Source: CAZROT01 sp964601895 | GTDB lineage: Bacteria > Pseudomonadota > Gammaproteobacteria > Enterobacterales > Enterobacteriaceae | NCBI GenBank assembly: GCA_964601895.1 | Contig: CAZROT010000001.1 | Location: 186,001 to 250,000 of the forward strand | Direction of reading: 5' to 3' | Length of the DNA stretch: 64,000 bases | Shown: piece by piece, positions 46,043 through 54,031 of the stretch | Numbering within the stretch: the first letter of the stretch is position 1 | How the letters are laid out: every line of letters starts with the position of its first letter | Made by a program: the position numbers and the translations under genes | Notes under the pieces: generated by a model | The model's database searches: none | The model's input: only the letters and a program-made list of their open reading frames with translations | Told to the model about the DNA's origin: nothing

Positions 46043-46723
46043 TTATTTAGCGTTATTGACTTTACCCGTAAACTGCCAGTATCTGGTGAGATTTTCAGGC
46101 GTCCAGTTAGTGGCATTAACGTGAATATCTTCGATACATTTATAGGTTTTTCCTTCCCATTCTACGCAGTCACCGACAAAGTATTTACCGATTCCCCATG
46201 GTTTGCACTTATTAGTATCGCCACATTCTTGTCCATTGCCACCGCCGCCCGCTGTATTGCCGGCATTACCTTCGAGAGGAGTGATATAGACGATAGCGTC
46301 ATTAAAATCATTATCCGTGCCATCTTCAGCGCCTATGATGTAGGTCAATGGCTTACCTTTCAGGGGATCATCAACAAAGCTGAGTGGATTAGGTTTTTTA
46401 TTAGTTTCAACAGTCACACAGACTTTGCCCTTTCCTGACTGAAGAGTACGGGATCCTGCGAAATAACTAGCTCCCGCACCAGTTAGCGTTTCTTTAGGCT
46501 GGTCATCAACAGAAACCTTAATTGTTTTTGCCGACGAGGTGTTGATAAAAGAGGTGACAGCGAAGTAAGTGTTTGGTTTTAATGTAATGCAATGTTCCTG
46601 CTCTGCGGACTCAGCGCCAGATGATGATGCGCTGAACATGATGCAAAGTGGTATCATGGCGGTACGTAATGCTGTCCTCATCAAAGTCAGACGCATCTTG
46701 TTTTTGCTGTTTGCCGTTCTCAT
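46043..46723 (-). CDS. Secreted LecB-like calcium lectin fused to a chitin-binding-like module
   Basis: The 226-aa product has an N-terminal signal peptide (about residues 11-40, ending SGAES). The first domain aligns with Pseudomonas LecB (PA-IIL): LKPNTYFAVTSFINTSS resembles LPANTRFGVTAFANSSG, and EDGTDNDFND keeps the residues that hold the two Ca2+ ions and bind fucose or mannose. The specificity loop after the conserved Asn reads TSS (SSG in LecB). After a Gly/Asn-rich linker the C-terminus (WGIGKYFVGDCVEWEGKTYKCI, then YWQF) looks like a CBM5/12-type chitin-binding module. LecB normally ends right after its sugar site, so the fusion may change oligomerisation. GAGGTAA precedes the ATG. 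Likely role is adhesion to glycans or chitin; inference. Confidence 0.8.
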   Translation of the reverse strand: MRTANSKNKMRLTLMRTALRTAMIPLCIMFSASSSGAESAEQEHCITLKPNTYFAVTSFINTSSAKTIKVSVDDQPKETLTGAGASYFAGSRTLQSGKGKVCVTVETNKKPNPLSFVDDPLKGKPLTYIIGAEDGTDNDFNDAIVYITPLEGNAGNTAGGGGNGQECGDTNKCKPWGIGKYFVGDCVEWEGKTYKCIEDIHVNATNWTPENLTRYWQFTGKVNNAK

Positions 46724-47225
46724 ATTGTATTACCTCACAGGAAGAATAAGAATGTTTACTGTGTTATCACTAAAAGACGCCAGACTTATCGGGCGTACAG
46801 CAGGTGTTTTTCTGGTATGTTAATTCGCATAACCTCATAAATTGGTTTTTATTATTCAATATCATTGATACTAAACTAATTAATAGTATGAATGACTAAT
46901 TATAGTCGCAATTATCTTTTTCATCTATTTTCATAAATGTTAAGGTATGGTAACCAATGAATCGAATGAATGAGAATTATTGAGAAAAAGTATTCAGATG
47001 TTTATATTGTTATGCCTGTAATCAGGCAACTGGCTGTCTGGGTACTAAGGATTAATAACGCTGTTGCTCTGATTTGAGAATAATAAGTAGTATCTCAGTG
47101 TATTTCATTAAAATGTGGCAACAGGTATCGTCAATGCTGATGTTGATAATGCCCTGTGCAAGATGGGTGTTGTAATGGCCAGCGGGGTGTTGTAATGGAT
47201 AGTCTGATATGTTGAGATCAAGCCT
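46724..47225. other. Spacer between the lectin gene and rnm
   Basis: No gene is visible. The lectin-proximal part is A/T-rich and should hold its promoter. Near rnm the 14-mer GGGTGTTGTAATGG is repeated exactly, at 47165-47178 and 47185-47198. In E. coli the trp operon lies on the other side of rnm (yciV); no trpL peptide or attenuator is seen. Confidence 0.4.
47165..47198 (+). repeat. 14-bp direct repeat upstream of rnm
   Basis: GGGTGTTGTAATGG occurs twice with a 20-base period. Each copy contains a GTG or ATG-like start with no ORF following. It may be a regulatory double site or a recent small duplication. Confidence 0.6.
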
Positions 47226-48086
47226 GTGAATGATACCATAACGGCAAACAAAATGACCTGCTATGATCTGCATAGTCATACAACAGCCTCTGATGGCCTG
47301 CTGACGCCAGCAGAATTAGTTATGCGCGCTGTTAGCATGGGAGTGGATGTTCTGGCGATTACTGATCATGACACCACATCAGGACTTACTCAGGCTGCCA
47401 AAACTATTGCACAGCAGAATTTGCCGTTAAAATTAATTAATGGAATAGAAATATCCACCCTGTGGAAAGAGCATGAAATTCACGTGGTCGGACTTAACAT
47501 TGATGTTTCTCATCCTGAACTGTGTGAATTATTGCATACGCAATCACAAAGCCGCTGTTATCGTGCACAGGAAATGGGAGCGCGGTTAGAAAAAGCAGGA
47601 ATATCGGGTGCCTTTGAAGGGGCAAGCCGTCTGGCTGGAAGTGGGCAGATAACCCGCGCCCATATCGCACGTTATTTAATTGAGGCCGGTCATGCAAAAA
47701 ACGCCGCTGAAGCGTTTAAAAAATACCTGTCCAGAGGAAAGAGAGCGTATGTGCCTGCAGAGTGGTGTTCAATCCAACAGGCAGTAGCGGCGATATCGGT
47801 TGCTGGGGGCCAGTCTGTACTGGCCCATCCAGGTCGTTATGAATTATCCAGCAAAGCGTTAACGGATCTGCTGTCCCATTTTGTAGAGCAGGGTGGAGAC
47901 GCTATGGAAGTTGCCCAATGCCAGCAGATGCCGGGCGAGCGTGAGAAATTTGCCCAGCTTGCGCGTCATTTTAACCTGCTGGCCTCTGCGGGATCTGATT
48001 TTCATCAACCCTGCGCATGGATAGAACTGGGGCGCAGATTGTCATTGCCTGCAGAAGTTGCAGTGGTATGGCGTGACTGGTCCTGA
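47226..48086 (+). CDS. rnm: 5'-3' exoribonuclease Rnm (RNase AM), PHP family
   Basis: Rnm (formerly YciV/TrpH) trims the 5' ends of rRNAs and degrades short oligonucleotides in E. coli. The 286-aa product is a PHP phosphoesterase with metal motifs DLHSHT, AITDHDT, VLAHPGRY and GSDFHQPCAW. The GTG start at 47226 gives MNDTITANKM, matching E. coli MSDTN at the same distance from YDLHSHT; an ATG at 47253 would remove nine residues. Confidence 0.95.
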   Translation: MNDTITANKMTCYDLHSHTTASDGLLTPAELVMRAVSMGVDVLAITDHDTTSGLTQAAKTIAQQNLPLKLINGIEISTLWKEHEIHVVGLNIDVSHPELCELLHTQSQSRCYRAQEMGARLEKAGISGAFEGASRLAGSGQITRAHIARYLIEAGHAKNAAEAFKKYLSRGKRAYVPAEWCSIQQAVAAISVAGGQSVLAHPGRYELSSKALTDLLSHFVEQGGDAMEVAQCQQMPGEREKFAQLARHFNLLASAGSDFHQPCAWIELGRRLSLPAEVAVVWRDWS

Positions 48087-48234
48087 TAAGCACGGCAAAA
48101 ATAGCCTGCAGTTAAAGTAATACCGGTTAGGTGGTATTAAAGGGCGCAGAAAAAACAGTGATATCGTTACTGCACGAACCGCAGTGATAAAGTAACGTTT
48201 TGTATCGTTTCAACTTTCCGAGTAAAGGCCATTG

Positions 48235-49140
48235 ATGAGTGAAAAATTGCAAAAAATTCTGGCACGATCTGGCCAGGGTTCGCGCCGCAAAATAGAAGCC
48301 ATGATCCGACAGGGTCTCATTAGCGTCGATGGTAAACCAGCTACCCTGGGTGACAGGGTTGATGTTGCACAGTGCCCGAAAATCTGTCTTAACGGGCAGC
48401 CAGTGCTGGTGAAATCATCACAAGATATTCCCTGCCGTGTGCTGGCCTACTATAAACCTGAAGGTGAATTTTGTACCCGGCAGGATACACGAGGACGTCC
48501 GACTGTATTTGAACAGTTACCTGAGCTTTCTGGGTCGCGCTGGGTGGCGGTTGGTCGTCTGGATGTTAATACCTCAGGATTACTCTTATTTACTAACGAC
48601 GGAGAACTGGCGCGCCGTCTTATGCACCCCAGTTATAAGATTGAACGTGAGTATGCAGTGCGTGTCTATGGCCAGGTTGATAATGTAAAAATAAAACAAC
48701 TGGAGCAGGGTATTCAACTGGAAGATGGACCTGCAGCTTTTCTTTCCATTCAACGGCAGGGTGGAGAAGGTGTTAACCAGTGGTACAAAGTAACATTAGC
48801 TGAAGGCCGTAATCGTGAAGTTCGCCGCCTTTGGGAAGCAACGGGTGTACAGGTCAGCCGATTGATAAGGGTACGCTATGGTGATATTGCACTGGAAAGA
48901 AATATTGCCCGTGGTAAGTGGGTGGAGCTTTCCTTAAAAGAAGTCAACAGGCTGCGTGAACGGGTAGGACTGGCAACGGTAATAGCCGATAAACCGGTTG
49001 CCGGTAGTAAGCGATTTAACGCTAATGGCAGCCATAAGGTGGTTAAGCGTTACTCGCAGGATTGCGGTAACAGAGAAAATCTCCGGTCTGGCCGCGAAAA
49101 AAGGCGCAGTCCATCAGCAGCGAAGCACAGGCACTGGTGA
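48235..49140 (+). CDS. rluB: 23S rRNA pseudouridine(2605) synthase RluB
   Basis: RluB makes pseudouridine at 2605 of 23S rRNA. The ATG at 48235 (MSEKLQKILARSGQGSRR) is preceded by TAAAGG; the TTG at 48232 adds one residue and is not needed. The 301-aa product has an N-terminal S4 RNA-binding domain (about residues 3-50), the catalytic Asp in GRLDVNTSGLLL, and LAEGRNREVRRLWE. The C-terminal extension is basic but shorter than in E. coli. btuR and yciK, between rluB and sohB in E. coli, are absent. Confidence 0.95.
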   Translation: MSEKLQKILARSGQGSRRKIEAMIRQGLISVDGKPATLGDRVDVAQCPKICLNGQPVLVKSSQDIPCRVLAYYKPEGEFCTRQDTRGRPTVFEQLPELSGSRWVAVGRLDVNTSGLLLFTNDGELARRLMHPSYKIEREYAVRVYGQVDNVKIKQLEQGIQLEDGPAAFLSIQRQGGEGVNQWYKVTLAEGRNREVRRLWEATGVQVSRLIRVRYGDIALERNIARGKWVELSLKEVNRLRERVGLATVIADKPVAGSKRFNANGSHKVVKRYSQDCGNRENLRSGREKRRSPSAAKHRHW

Positions 49141-49593
49141 ACAGGCTGAATAACGTTATTGTGCGCTTACAGCTATTATTTTTTAAAGGATTATCCTGCC
49201 CGCTGCCCGTTTTCTGCTTGTGAAATGCCTGCATTTTAATGCAAAAAACATAATGGGGAGCCCGATTAAAAAATCTGTAATGATGAAAATCCTGCCCGGC
49301 TTGTTAAAACAGCCCGGGTGGCCGGTTATTAGTGATATGAGGTAATCATCATTACAAATAATTTTTTAATAACTTTCAGGGATTATTATCTGAAATTTTA
49401 CTCGGCATCAGGCCGGATATTTCTTCTTTAATAGTTAATTTATTTTCATTGTCAGCAATATGAAAATATACATTTTTACTGCTGACCGTGGCGTATGAAT
49501 TTATTTTGTTTTTTAAATTGATTATGTAAAATTTTTTTTATTTTCTACAGGGTAGAAATTTTAATAATCCAGATACCTTAAAGGAAGGAAATG
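49141..49593. other. Spacer between rluB and sohB
   Basis: A 450-base gap replaces E. coli btuR-yciK. It is A/T-rich toward sohB and shows no gene remnant I can recognise. Confidence 0.4.
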
Positions 49594-50640
49594 ATGGAAT
49601 TTATCTCGTTATACGGATTGTTTCTTGCCAAGATTGTTACGTTTATTGTGCTGTTCAGTATGTTGATACTTTTGGTATTCAACCTGAAAGGGCGCAGGGA
49701 AGCAAGGAGGGGAGAACTAAAGCTGGTCAATCTGAATGAGCAGTACAAAGAAGCCAAACGGCAGATGCAGCTGGCACGCATGAGTGAAACAGAACAAAAA
49801 AATTGTCATAAGGAATTTAAAAAGCAGCAGAAAGAAAAACATAAACTGGAAAAAAAGCAGAGTAAATCAGAAAAATCAGATACGCAGAAGAAATTTATGT
49901 ATTTGATTGATTTTAAAGGAAGTATTGATGCTCACGAAGTGGCCTCATTACGGGAAGAAATATCCGCAATACTGGCTGTTGCTACCAGAGAAGATGAAGT
50001 TTTGCTGCGTCTGGAAAGTGCCGGTGGTCTGGTGCATGGTTATGGGCTGGCTGCGTCACAGCTGCAGCGTTTACGTAATGCCGGTATTCGTCTGACGGTT
50101 GCTGTTGATAAAGTTGCCGCCAGTGGCGGTTATATGATGGCCTGTGTAGCTGATAGTATTATTTCTGCTCCTTTTGCCGTTCTTGGCTCCATTGGTGTAG
50201 TTGCACAGATCCCTAATTTCCATCGTCTTCTGAAAAAAAATAACATTGATATAGAGTTACATACAGCGGGAGAATTTAAACGCACGTTGACATTATTTGG
50301 TGAAAATACGGAGAAAGGCCGTGAAAAATTTTGTCATGATTTGAATGAAGCCCACCTGCTTTTTAAGCATTTTGTCCAGCAGCAGCGGCCGACGCTGGAT
50401 ATTGACAAAATAGCGACAGGTGAGCACTGGTTTGGTCTGCAGGCGAAAGAGAAAGGCCTGGTTGACGCAATAGGTACCAGTGATGATTTCTTAATCTGCG
50501 CTATGGAGAAATATGAAATCACCGCAGTCAGTTATTTTTGTCGTAAACGCTTAATCGAGCGCGTTACCTCTGGCGTAGCAGAAAATGTCACCAGGCAGTT
50601 ACTACAATGGTGGCAGTCTGATAGCAGAATGCTACGGTGA
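49594..50640 (+). CDS. sohB: Inner-membrane S49 peptidase SohB
   Basis: SohB is a membrane-anchored S49 serine peptidase of the SppA family. I start it at 49594 (MEFISLYGLFLAKIV), matching E. coli; AAGGAAGG lies upstream. The 348-aa product has one N-terminal transmembrane helix (about residues 8-32), a highly charged Lys/Gln-rich linker, and the protease domain with the nucleophile in VAASGGYMMA and the catalytic Lys in TAGEFKRTLT. It ends before a 369-base gap where yciN is expected. Confidence 0.95.
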   Translation: MEFISLYGLFLAKIVTFIVLFSMLILLVFNLKGRREARRGELKLVNLNEQYKEAKRQMQLARMSETEQKNCHKEFKKQQKEKHKLEKKQSKSEKSDTQKKFMYLIDFKGSIDAHEVASLREEISAILAVATREDEVLLRLESAGGLVHGYGLAASQLQRLRNAGIRLTVAVDKVAASGGYMMACVADSIISAPFAVLGSIGVVAQIPNFHRLLKKNNIDIELHTAGEFKRTLTLFGENTEKGREKFCHDLNEAHLLFKHFVQQQRPTLDIDKIATGEHWFGLQAKEKGLVDAIGTSDDFLICAMEKYEITAVSYFCRKRLIERVTSGVAENVTRQLLQWWQSDSRMLR

Positions 50641-51009
50641 AAGCGCTTGCAAATGTCGCTGTTGTATTTATGTTTATGGGAAAATATGAGGCTCCGCTGT
50701 TACCGGACTGACGCTACGCTTTTACTGGCGAGCAGCGAATAACAGTGTTGATTTGTTATTTTCCATACCACAATCAGTCTTATTTTTTTATTTTTCTTAT
50801 TTATTGATGCCGGATTTGCATAAATAATCTTTAGTAGTTAATCAATGCTATTAGATTGCACCGATAGTTTTATGAGACTATTTGCAATTTTTATATATTA
50901 TATACAGATTGATATAAAATTTATGCAATATAAAAAAAGTTTAGAATACTGATGAATGGCGTGATAAAAATGTCCCTTTTAGAAAAAATGAACTCAGGTA
51001 AGGGTAACC
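50641..51009. other. sohB-topA spacer
   Basis: The 369 bases hold no gene (yciN of E. coli is missing). The last 150 bases are strongly A/T-rich and should contain the topA promoters, which are supercoiling-sensitive in E. coli. No individual promoter can be fixed from the sequence. Confidence 0.4.
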
Positions 51010-53607
51010 ATGGGTAAGGCGCTTGTAATAGTTGAATCCCCGGCAAAAGCCAAAACGATTAATAAATATCTGGGGAACGATTATGTCGTTAAATCCAGTA
51101 TCGGACATGTACGTGATTTACCTGTCAGTGGAACAGGCGCTAAGAAAGGTATTCATTATATTGAGAGCAAATCCAGAGTTAAAAAAGACGAAAAAGTTTT
51201 GCTGGTTAACCGCATGGGCGTTGATCCTTATCATGGCTGGGCTGCGCATTACGAAATTTTGCCAGGTAAAGAAAAAGTTGTTTTTGAATTAAAATCTCTG
51301 GCAGAAAAAGCCACGCATATCTACCTTGCCACTGACCTTGATCGTGAAGGTGAAGCCATTGCCTGGCACCTTAAGGAAATCATTGGCGGCGATGAAAAAC
51401 GTTTCAGCCGTGTGGTTTTTAATGAAATTACCCGTAACGCTATTACCCAGGCATTCAGTAAGCCTGTTGAAGTAAATATGGACAGAGTTAATGCACAACA
51501 GGCACGTCGCTTTATGGACAGGGTTGTGGGTTACATGGTCTCTCCCCTGTTATGGAAAAAAATCGCCCGAGGGCTTTCTGCAGGGCGGGTACAGTCTGTT
51601 GCTGTTCGTCTGATTGTTGAGCGCGAACATGCTATTAAGGCATTTGTTCCCCAGGAATACTGGCAGTTACATGCCTCTCTGCTGACTGACGGTGATGTCA
51701 CCCTGCAAATGGAAGTGACTCATGCTAATGATAAACCCTTTAAACCGGTCAGTCGCGAGCAGACGGATGTGGCAGTGCAGTTTCTGCAAAAAGCGCATTA
51801 TCGGGTTATGGACAGGGAAGATAAACCCACGACCAGTTATCCGGGAGCCCCGTTTATTACCTCTACACTGCAGCAGGCTGCCAGTACACGCCTGAATTTT
51901 GGCGTGAAAAAAACCATGATGATGGCACAGCGTTTATACGAAGCGGGATACATTACGTACATGCGTACCGATTCTACTAATTTAAGCCTCGATGCGATTA
52001 CTATGGTGCGCGGTTATATTGGTGAACATTTTGGTAAGCATTATCTGCCGGACAATGCGAGCCAGTACAGCAGTAAAGAAAATTCTCAGGAAGCTCATGA
52101 GGCCATCCGTCCTTCAGATGTCAGGGTTGCTGCCGAGCACATAAAGGGTATGGAAGCCGATGCGCAAAAGCTCTATCAGTTAATCTGGCGCCAATTTGTC
52201 GCCTGTCAGATGATGCCGGCCCTTTATGACTCCACGACGTTAATCGTGCAGGCAGGGCATTATCAACTGCGTGCTAAAGGGCGTATATTGCGTTTTGATG
52301 GCTGGACTAAGGTCATGCCACCTGGTTTACGCAAGGGGGATGAAGACACTATATTACCTGTACTTCTACCAGGTAACGAGCTGCATTTAACAGCGCTGTT
52401 ACCCACGCAACATTTTACTAAACCACCGGCACGTTACAGTGAAGCAACCCTGGTTAAGGAACTGGAAAAGCGGGCTATTGGTCGACCGTCAACTTATGCG
52501 TCGATCATATCAACCATCCAGGACAGGGGTTATGTCCGCACTGAAAGTCGTCGTTTTTATGCGGAAAAAATGGGTGAAATCGTCACTGCCCGCCTGGAAG
52601 AAAATTTCCCGGAACTGATGAATTATGATTTCACTGCCCAGATGGAAAATAATCTGGATCAGATAGCAGGCAGTCGGGCTCAATGGAAAGCAGTGCTGGA
52701 TGCGTTTTTTAGGGAGTTCAGTAAGCAGCTGGAAACGGCTGAAAAAAATCCCGAAGAAGGGGGCATGCGCCCCAATCAGATGGTGATGACGGATATTAAC
52801 TGTCCACGTTGTGGTAATCTGATGGGGATAAGAACGGCCAGCACGGGTGTGTTTCTTGGATGTTCAGGTTATGCATTACCGCCCAAAGAACGCTGTAAAA
52901 CCACTATTAATGTCATTCCTGAAAACGAAATACTCAATGTCCTGGAAGGCGATGATGCAGAAACCCATGCATTGCGCGCGCGTCGACGCTGTTATAAATG
53001 CGGTACCGCCATGGATAGTTATCTGATTGATAGTCAACGCAAGTTACATGTTTGTGGTAATAATCCGGCCTGTGATGGTTATGAAATCGAAGCCGGGGAT
53101 TTTCGGGTCAAGGGCTATGAAGGTCCGGTTACTACCTGTGAAAAATGTGGCTCCGATATGCATCTGAAACTGGGACGTTTTGGAAAATATATGGGGTGTA
53201 CTAATAGTGATTGTAAAAATACGCGTAAAATTTTACGTAATGGAGAGGTTGCACCACCGCGAGAAGAGCCTGTACCACTGCCGGAATTACTCTGCGAAAA
53301 ATCAAATGGTTATTTTGTTTTACGTGATGGTGCTTCTGGCGTGTTTCTTGCCGCTAGTACCTTCCCGCAGTCCCGTGAAACGCGTGCACCTCTGATAGAA
53401 GAGCTGGTGCGTTTTAGTGATCGCCTGCCAGAAAAGCTGCGCTATCTGGCGGATGCCCCTGTGACGGATAAAGAAGGAAATAAAACGGTTCTGCGTTTCA
53501 GTCGTAAAACTAAGAAACAGTATGTTTCATCAGAGAAAAAAGGCCGGGCAGGAGAGTGGGCAGTTTTTTATATTGATGGTCAATGGGTTGAAGGTAAAAA
53601 ACAGTAA
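51010..53607 (+). CDS. topA: DNA topoisomerase I
   Basis: TopA relaxes negative supercoils by single-strand passage. The 865-aa product equals E. coli TopA in length. It has the TOPRIM domain (VIVESPAKAKTINKYLG, then ATDLDREGEAIAWHL), the active-site Tyr in GYITYMRTDSTNLS, and three C-terminal Zn-binding fingers with Cys clusters (CPRCGNLM, CYKCGTAMD, CEKCGSDM), followed by the ribbon domains. The next gene in E. coli, cysB, is absent; acnA follows directly. Confidence 0.98.
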   Translation: MGKALVIVESPAKAKTINKYLGNDYVVKSSIGHVRDLPVSGTGAKKGIHYIESKSRVKKDEKVLLVNRMGVDPYHGWAAHYEILPGKEKVVFELKSLAEKATHIYLATDLDREGEAIAWHLKEIIGGDEKRFSRVVFNEITRNAITQAFSKPVEVNMDRVNAQQARRFMDRVVGYMVSPLLWKKIARGLSAGRVQSVAVRLIVEREHAIKAFVPQEYWQLHASLLTDGDVTLQMEVTHANDKPFKPVSREQTDVAVQFLQKAHYRVMDREDKPTTSYPGAPFITSTLQQAASTRLNFGVKKTMMMAQRLYEAGYITYMRTDSTNLSLDAITMVRGYIGEHFGKHYLPDNASQYSSKENSQEAHEAIRPSDVRVAAEHIKGMEADAQKLYQLIWRQFVACQMMPALYDSTTLIVQAGHYQLRAKGRILRFDGWTKVMPPGLRKGDEDTILPVLLPGNELHLTALLPTQHFTKPPARYSEATLVKELEKRAIGRPSTYASIISTIQDRGYVRTESRRFYAEKMGEIVTARLEENFPELMNYDFTAQMENNLDQIAGSRAQWKAVLDAFFREFSKQLETAEKNPEEGGMRPNQMVMTDINCPRCGNLMGIRTASTGVFLGCSGYALPPKERCKTTINVIPENEILNVLEGDDAETHALRARRRCYKCGTAMDSYLIDSQRKLHVCGNNPACDGYEIEAGDFRVKGYEGPVTTCEKCGSDMHLKLGRFGKYMGCTNSDCKNTRKILRNGEVAPPREEPVPLPELLCEKSNGYFVLRDGASGVFLAASTFPQSRETRAPLIEELVRFSDRLPEKLRYLADAPVTDKEGNKTVLRFSRKTKKQYVSSEKKGRAGEWAVFYIDGQWVEGKKQ

Positions 53608-54031
53608 AAAACCACTACAGTGCAATTAAAAGGCAGCTATTTTTTTTATTTTCTGATGATTGATCATTTTTTATGGTTATTCATGAGTTTTATTTAACTC
53701 AATTGTAAATAATTCAGTTATTAACTATATTAAAAACATTATCATCTGACGTTATTGATAGCATCAGTAACGCAGTAGCTGCGCTCATTACAAGTCAATC
53801 AATATCTAATCAATTTAATTAATTACCTGTGCTTTGTGCAGGAGCTTTTTTCGTTTTCATGGCATTATTAGTAGTTGTTGTAAATTTTGTTATCTGTTTC
53901 TGAAATTTTGATCAGTTTTTGTAATTTTTGTTATCAACACGCTATATTGACTTTGTATCTGTCTTTTAATTTATCGCCTGAATATCCTTGCCGGTGTCAC
54001 GCAGATTTAAAAACAAGAAAGGGGTAGGGGA
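53608..54031. other. topA-acnA spacer where cysB is expected
   Basis: This 424-base, A/T-rich stretch has no ORF and no cysB remnant that I can see. It contains a candidate acnA promoter at 53947-53975. Short runs such as TTGTAATTTTTG and TTGTTATC recur between 53880 and 53940. Confidence 0.45.
53947..53975 (+). promoter_or_regulatory. Candidate sigma-70 promoter for acnA
   Basis: TTGACT (53947-53952), a 17-base spacer and TTTATC (53970-53975) lie about 57 bases upstream of the acnA ATG. The pair is identical to the candidate before comEC. Sequence-only call. Confidence 0.4.
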
